From Algoriphagus sp. (GTDB lineage: Bacteria; Bacteroidota; Bacteroidia; Cytophagales; Cyclobacteriaceae), in NCBI GenBank assembly GCA_023255285.1, contig JALRIY010000061.1:1-11297 (forward strand): a stretch of 11,297 nt of DNA, given 5' to 3'. How positions within the stretch are numbered: position 1 is the first letter of the stretch; each line of letters opens with the position of its first letter. The notes under the pieces are model-generated. The model saw only the letters and a list, made by a program, of their open reading frames with translations. It was not told the origin of the DNA and searched no databases. The position numbers were made by a program, and so were the translations under genes. Shown in pieces: positions 7,685 to 11,297 of the stretch.

Positions 7685-7709
7685 CCCAAGACCCATTTTT
7701 TTTCTTGGG
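7685..7709 (+). terminator. Hairpin downstream of the GH32 gene, possible weak terminator
   Basis: CCCAAGA (7685-7691) pairs perfectly with TCTTGGG (7703-7709). The 11-base loop is T-rich, and the T-run lies inside the loop rather than after the stem, so this is not a textbook intrinsic terminator. It lies 48 bases after the GH32 stop, in the 176-base gap before the RND remnant. I see nothing else recognisable in that gap. Confidence 0.3.
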
Positions 7710-7812
7710 AAATTTTGAAAAATCTTAAAGTACTTCTACTAGCTTTCAGGAGCAAGTTTTCAATCATTTATCCCCTCAAACAAAAAAATACCTATTTCAT
7801 TCTTTATATTAA

Positions 7813-8583
7813 ACACTAATCGCCTCTATCTACAACAATCAAGGGAAAGGAATTCCTTTGTCGCAAGTTGGAGATCTCCGTCTTGAAAGTAGCACCCTAA
7901 ACATAGACCACTCCAATAAAAACAGAGCGGTATCTTCTTTTGTAGATGCCAATTACCTCACAGATCGAGTGCTAAGTGAGGTAATCGCCAAACTTGACCA
8001 AGTTCCAATGCCCGACGGCTACCTCTTGAGTTTAAGTGGGGAGTACAAAACCAAACTATAATATTTTGCTGGCTTCAATACCATCATTATCATCATCACA
8101 GTATTTCTTTTCATTGCGGTACTTATTTTGCTTTTCAAGACCTTCAAAAGTACGATTATTGTCCTTTCAGTAATTCCTCTGGGTATGGTAGGAGCCTTGG
8201 TTGCACTTTGGATTACGGGCAATTCCCTTTCCTTTGTGGCTATTGTAAGCCTTATTGCTCTAGCAGGGATCGAGGTGAAAACATCCATACTCCTAGTAGA
8301 CTTTACCAATCAATTGCGAAAGGAAGGTGTAGACCTAGATACCGCCATCCCACAATCTGGTGAAATCCGATTCCTTCTCATCGTGTTGACGACCATTACT
8401 GCTATTGGTGGATTGATTCCAATCGCAGTGAGTACAAATCCATTGATTTCTCCCCTTGCCATCGTATTGATTGGAGGATTAATTAGTTCTACCCTTCTTT
8501 CTAGAATAGTCATCCCCGTATTTTACAAGCTTCTCCCACCAAGAGTTTTACAAAAAATCCATTTAATATTCCCTTTTTTTTAA
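7813..8583 (+). pseudogene. RND efflux transporter remnant, N-terminally deleted, with internal stop
   Basis: The conceptual translation matches only the last quarter of an RND-superfamily inner-membrane efflux pump (full length about 1,000-1,050 residues; here 257 codons). Recognisable similarity begins near YNNQGKGIPLSQVGDL (about 7831) and passes through LDQVPMPDGYLLSLSGEY, the end of the second periplasmic domain. A TAA codon interrupts it at 8059-8061. Beyond the stop, in the same frame, YFAGFNT and the last transmembrane helices continue: LLFKTFKSTIIVLSVIPLG, then FLLIVLTTITAIGGLIP and IGGLISSTLLSRIVIPVFYKLLPP. The frame is closed upstream by a TAA at 7810-7812, and no transporter-like sequence is visible before that. 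The stop sits where homologues usually have a polar residue, so one substitution (for example CAA or GAA to TAA) could explain it. No adaptor or TolC-like partner gene is present. The two open segments should not be read as separate genes. Confidence 0.88.
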
Positions 8584-8638
8584 GATTTGGATAGCATATA
8601 GAAATTTCAAAAGTCAACTAAAAAATTTAAAAACCTTT

Positions 8639-8658
8639 TTTTATCTTTCATGATAAAA
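8639..8658. repeat. Inverted repeat upstream of the small secreted protein gene
   Basis: TTTTATC (8639-8645) and GATAAAA (8652-8658) form a perfect 7-base inverted repeat around TTTCAT. It ends 21 bases before the start codon at 8680. It could be an operator or a leader hairpin, or chance in A/T-rich DNA. The overlapping TATCTTTC (8642-8649) is one base off the Bacteroidota -7 consensus, but I see no matching -33 TTTG. Confidence 0.3.
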
Positions 8659-8679
8659 TTGATCTAAAAACAATAAACC

Positions 8680-9048
8680 ATGAAACTGATTTCCTCCCTC
8701 TTTTTCGGATTAGCACTCTTTTTAATGTCCTCAACCACCCAAGCAAAAAGCACAGACTTTTTTGTTGGTGAATGGGAAGTAACCATCAAAGATACGCCAA
8801 ATGGAACGGTAAACGTTGTATTGTCTCTTGAGCGCGTTGAAGGCAAACTGGTTGGTAAATTTATCGATGCTTCCACAAGTACCGAAACCACCATGTCACA
8901 AATTACAGAAGGTGAAAATACGGTGACTCTTTATTTCTTTGCTGAAGGCTATGACCTTTATTTAACACTCCAGCCTGAAGGTGAGGAAAATGTAACAGGA
9001 ATATTGATGGACTCCTTTGCTGTAGAAGGCAAGCGAGTGAAAAAGTAA
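8680..9048 (+). CDS. Small secreted beta-rich protein of unknown function
   Basis: A 122-residue protein with a clear Sec signal peptide: a Lys at residue 2, a hydrophobic core (LISSLFFGLALFLM), and probable cleavage after TQA (residue 22). There is no lipobox cysteine, so the mature product of about 100 residues should be periplasmic or secreted. It is predicted to be almost all beta strand. The alternating polar/hydrophobic pattern begins with FFVGEWEVTIKDTPNG, continues through VVLSLERVEGKLVGKF, and closes with GILMDSFAVEGKRVKK. This 'G-x-W ... G-x-L-x-G' layout resembles small lipocalin/calycin-like barrels that bind hydrophobic ligands, but I cannot assign a named family. It is acidic and lacks cysteines. 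The gene stands alone between the RND remnant and a strong terminator. It is very likely a real gene of unknown role. Confidence 0.85.
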   Translation: MKLISSLFFGLALFLMSSTTQAKSTDFFVGEWEVTIKDTPNGTVNVVLSLERVEGKLVGKFIDASTSTETTMSQITEGENTVTLYFFAEGYDLYLTLQPEGEENVTGILMDSFAVEGKRVKK

Positions 9049-9051
9049 ATA

Positions 9052-9082
9052 AAGGAGGCGGGACATACCGCCTTCTTTTTTT
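9052..9082 (+). terminator. Strong rho-independent terminator after the small secreted protein gene
   Basis: AAGGAGGCGG (9052-9061) pairs with CCGCCTTCTT (9068-9077), a 10-bp stem with one G-T pair, around the loop GACATA. The stem runs into a T-tract (9076-9082). It begins three bases after the stop codon. Only 45 bases remain before the next start codon, so any separate promoter for that gene must overlap or sit close to this element. Confidence 0.9.
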
Positions 9083-9127
9083 CTAAACATTCCGTGTATA
9101 GTCGGGTTGGATACCCAAACACTTCCC

Positions 9128-10204
9128 ATGAAAAGAAGGACTTTTCTTAGCAGTTTGGCTGGCATAATACCAGCTTCTGCATTGCTTTATCACCTAAGTC
9201 CAGAAGAAGAGATGACTGTCCGTCACGTAGACAATCCCAAACTCGCCTACGACAAAACCCCAGCTGACTGGAAAGGCACACCGCAATGGAGTGATGGCAC
9301 TTTTCAAAATCTGCACCATCCTTTTGAAGCCAGTCTCTACTCCGTCTTGAAATGGAAGCTTCAAACTAACCCACAGGCAGAAGCTAAGAAATCGGATCTA
9401 CGAAGGCTTGCAGTAGAGCAAATCCCCCTTCTCAGTACTTCTTCCAAAGACAGCCTCATCTGGCTCGGTCACGCTAGCTATCTTATCCGCATGGCGGGCG
9501 TCACCATTCTTATTGATCCCATCTGGATCGAAAACTGGGCCTTAAAACGATATAGCTCCTTACCTTTCGACCCCGAACAACTCCGGGACATCGATTACAT
9601 CCTTCTCTCTCACGATCATCGCGATCACTGTGACGAAGACACCTTGACTTTGCTTGGACAACTGGTCCCCAATGCAAAAATTCTAACAGGTCTCAACATG
9701 GCATCTTTGGTTCAACCTTGGCTCCCAAGGAACTCCATCCAGGAAGCTGGCTGGTACCAATCCTATGACCTAAGCCATTCCCTCAGCATCACCTTTGTTC
9801 CTACCAGGCATTGGTCTAAGCGGGGGTTGTTTGATACCAATCAACGCTTATGGGGTGGCTTTTACCTAAAAAGTCAGGAGCGGTCTATCTATTTTATGGG
9901 AGATTCTGGAGATGGCCCCCATTTCAAGCAAATTGCTGAGACATTGGGTGCACCCGATTACGCATTGATGGGAGTTGGAGCATTCAAACCGGAATGGTTT
10001 ATGCACCCTTCCCACACCAGTCCGAGCGATGCGGCAAAGGCCTTTCGGGAAATGGGTGGAAAAAAATTCGTACCGATGCACTTTGGCACCTTTGACCTAG
10101 CAGATGATTCCTTACTGGAGCCTCTGGACTGGCTTCAGGCTAACCCAGGCGCAGTTAACCATGCTTTAATTGTTCCAGTGGTGGGGAGAGAACTTCTCGG
10201 TTAA
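9128..10204 (+). CDS. Metallo-beta-lactamase-fold hydrolase (UlaG/NAPE-PLD-like), probable Tat export
   Basis: A 358-residue MBL-fold enzyme. The N-terminus MKRRTFLSSLAGIIPASALL fits a twin-arginine (RRxFL) signal, suggesting export of the folded, metal-loaded protein. I start at the ATG at 9128 because the TTG at 9107 only adds residues ahead of the twin arginines. Metal-ligand motifs are WLGHASYLI (112-120), SHDHRDHCD (161-169; the HxHxDH zinc motif, His162, His164, Asp166, His167), PTRHWSKR (225-232, His228), MGDSGDG (257-263, Asp259) and PMHFGTF (316-322, His318). This set and spacing match the branch holding N-acyl-phosphatidylethanolamine phospholipase D and RomA-like proteins, which favour a phosphodiester substrate. 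That substrate is an inference from family. Its 3' end converges on the Maf gene 22 bases away. Confidence 0.92.
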   Translation: MKRRTFLSSLAGIIPASALLYHLSPEEEMTVRHVDNPKLAYDKTPADWKGTPQWSDGTFQNLHHPFEASLYSVLKWKLQTNPQAEAKKSDLRRLAVEQIPLLSTSSKDSLIWLGHASYLIRMAGVTILIDPIWIENWALKRYSSLPFDPEQLRDIDYILLSHDHRDHCDEDTLTLLGQLVPNAKILTGLNMASLVQPWLPRNSIQEAGWYQSYDLSHSLSITFVPTRHWSKRGLFDTNQRLWGGFYLKSQERSIYFMGDSGDGPHFKQIAETLGAPDYALMGVGAFKPEWFMHPSHTSPSDAAKAFREMGGKKFVPMHFGTFDLADDSLLEPLDWLQANPGAVNHALIVPVVGRELLG

Positions 10205-10226
10205 GCATCCCAAAACGATTAGGCGC

Positions 10227-10811
10227 TTACCACTTTTTAAGTTGCTGATAGACTAGATGCAAAGGTAAACCCATAACCGTGTAGTAGGACCCTTGAATAC
10301 TACTCACTCCTACAAATCCTATCCATTCTTGAATCCCATAGGCACCCGCTTTATCGAAAGGCTGGTAGTATTTTAGGTAATGCCGTATTTCTTCCTCATC
10401 TAAATGTCGAAAAGTCACTTTTGCCTCATCCTCTAGGGTAATCGAATTTTTTAGGTCTTTTAACGTCACCGCAGTAATCACCGTATGGGTTGCACCGGAT
10501 AATCTTTTCAACATTTCAAAGGCTTCCTCATCATCTATAGGTTTCCCCAAGACTTTATCACCATCAATCACTACCGTATCCGCAGTAATTAACAGCTCGT
10601 TTTCTTGGAGGTCCAAGAAGGAATCTGCCTTCAATTTGGAAAGGTATGCAGCAGCATATTGTGCAGGAAGGTCGGTAGGAATAGCTTCTTCAATTGGGTG
10701 CACTCTAACTTCAAAATCGAGTTCTAATCCGTGAAGAAGTTCTTGCCTCCTAGGTGAATTAGAACCCAAAATAATTTTTTTAGAAGCTAGATTAGCTAAA
10801 AAACTGGGCAT
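10227..10811 (-). CDS. maf: Maf family nucleoside triphosphate pyrophosphatase (dTTP/UTP type)
   Basis: A cytosolic 194-residue house-cleaning enzyme that hydrolyses non-canonical or excess pyrimidine triphosphates to monophosphates. Visible motifs are ILGSNSPRRQELL at 14-26 (phosphate-binding S-x-R-R), ITADTVV at 75-81 with candidate catalytic Asp78, LGKPIDDEEAFEMLKRLSG at 88-106, DKAGAYGIQ at 153-161 and GSYYTVMGLPL at 174-184. The DKAGAYxIQ form and GLPL ending point to the YhdE-like dTTP/UTP subgroup rather than the m7GTP-acting YceF group. I start at the ATG at 10811, which keeps the standard short lead before the first strand; a further-upstream ATG at 10847 adds 12 residues. The start overlaps the end of the DUF1015 gene by 20 bases, so translation is probably coupled. 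No terminator is obvious in the 22-base gap at its 3' end. Confidence 0.95.
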   Translation of the reverse strand: MPSFLANLASKKIILGSNSPRRQELLHGLELDFEVRVHPIEEAIPTDLPAQYAAAYLSKLKADSFLDLQENELLITADTVVIDGDKVLGKPIDDEEAFEMLKRLSGATHTVITAVTLKDLKNSITLEDEAKVTFRHLDEEEIRHYLKYYQPFDKAGAYGIQEWIGFVGVSSIQGSYYTVMGLPLHLVYQQLKKW

Positions 10812-11297
10812 AGTCGTAGTCAAATTCTTTTTGATTAACAGTAGCAAATAACATACCTCCTACTACTTTTGGATAAAAATAAGTGGATTTTTGGGGCATA
10901 AGACACCCTGAATTACACACCTCTAAAACTTGACTCAAGTCAATCTCTCGAGTAATAATAGCAAATTTCGCTTTTTTAGAATTCACCTCTTGCACACACC
11001 TAGAAAAATTTCGCTCGTAAGCCAATACTGTAGTGGTCCTTTGTTGCTCTGGAGATATTCCAAGTAATTTGTCAAACACCAGGTCATGAAATAAGACTAA
11101 ATCCAATTGGCGTAGCACCTCAGGCATGGCAGTAGCAACTTGATCTATTTTCTCCTGTCGAAACTTAATTATGTAAGCAGCATCCTCCCAAATCAAGCCA
11201 AAAGTATGTTTGTTCTGAAAGGTGTAAGCAGCAAGTTCGGCGGCTTCTCCCATCGGTCGAATCTCGAACCAGGATTCTAGGGCTCCAAAGAAAACTT
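10792..11297 (-). CDS. DUF1015 family protein, C-terminal part (5' end outside window)
   Basis: The frame stays open to the right edge, so these 168 codons plus stop are the C-terminal part of a longer gene; full-length DUF1015 proteins have about 400 residues. The near-terminal motif MPQKSTYFYPK, followed by a short hydrophobic strand (GGMLFATV), is the hallmark of DUF1015. Before it come helical segments and the pattern QLDLVLFHDLVFDKLLGI, also typical of the family. DUF1015 proteins are conserved cytosolic proteins of unknown function; in Bacteroidota they often neighbour serine/phosphoglycerate genes, but those would lie beyond the window edge here. An ATG at 11253 is internal and not the start, because conserved-looking sequence (GALESWFEIRP) precedes it. 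The gene overlaps maf by 20 bases. Confidence 0.85.
   Translation of the reverse strand, partial: VFFGALESWFEIRPMGEAAELAAYTFQNKHTFGLIWEDAAYIIKFRQEKIDQVATAMPEVLRQLDLVLFHDLVFDKLLGISPEQQRTTTVLAYERNFSRCVQEVNSKKAKFAIITREIDLSQVLEVCNSGCLMPQKSTYFYPKVVGGMLFATVNQKEFDYDYAQFFS

Noticed and set aside
7858..8061. 67-codon frame as an independent small gene
   Set aside because: It has a TTG start with similarity running upstream of it, and is in the same frame as the RND sequence after the stop; it is part of one pseudogene.
8019..8513. Two - strand frames opposite the RND remnant
   Set aside because: They are shadows of the transporter coding pattern, with no plausible start context or motif.
8128..8583. 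151-residue membrane protein as an independent gene
   Set aside because: Its TTG 'start' falls in the middle of a transmembrane helix, and RND similarity continues upstream to the stop codon.
10205..10226. Terminator in the gap between the MBL gene and maf
   Set aside because: Only an imperfect GGTTAAGC/GCTTACC pairing with no T-run is visible; too weak to call.
10797..10806. Six-T run in the DUF1015/maf overlap as a programmed frameshift site
   Set aside because: Fusing the two frames would need a +1 shift. The run does not form a proper -1 slippery heptamer in the DUF1015 frame, and maf has its own good start.
1..11297. CRISPR array, tRNA, rRNA, insertion sequence or phage element
   Set aside because: I saw no regularly spaced direct repeats, cloverleaf-like segment, transposase or integrase motif, or target-site duplication on either strand.

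Overview
This window looks like ordinary chromosome from a Bacteroidota bacterium, most like the Cyclobacteriaceae/Algoriphagus group. That placement is my inference. It rests on AT-rich DNA, weak or absent Shine-Dalgarno sequences, a secreted ThuA-like protein, a GH32 lipoprotein, a DUF3817 protein and a DUF1015-Maf pair. I see no tRNA or rRNA gene, CRISPR array, insertion sequence or phage gene.

Layout, left to right. (1) The 3' part of a secreted ThuA-like gene is closed by a strong intrinsic terminator. (2) Four + strand genes (1049-3895) form a likely operon: an unrecognised soluble protein with a faint HolD-like C-terminal half, a DUF3817 membrane protein, a protein with aminoglycoside-phosphotransferase/kinase-fold signatures, and a CorA-type divalent cation transporter. 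(3) A solitary rmlA (rfbA) gene on the - strand converges on corA. It diverges from a GT1/sterol-type glycosyltransferase gene. (4) The glycosyltransferase gene overlaps a GH32 fructan-hydrolase lipoprotein gene. (5) A decayed C-terminal remnant of an RND efflux pump follows (about 7813-8583, with one in-frame stop). (6) A small secreted beta-rich protein with a strong terminator comes next. (7) Then a probable Tat-exported metallo-beta-lactamase-fold hydrolase of the UlaG/NAPE-PLD-like type. (8) On the - strand, a DUF1015 gene (cut by the window edge) overlaps the gene for a Maf nucleotide pyrophosphatase.

How the genes relate. Most neighbours have no obvious shared pathway. The tightest couplings are 1049-2980 (gaps of 5 bases and 1 base), the glycosyltransferase/GH32 overlap and the DUF1015/Maf overlap. 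The least understood material is the kinase-fold protein with its DUF3817 and HolD-like neighbours. The clearest sequence-level oddity is the RND pseudogene, which is in frame throughout except for one stop codon and has lost its N-terminal three quarters. I found no convincing sign of an elaborate undescribed system such as a defence island, biosynthetic cluster or mobile element.
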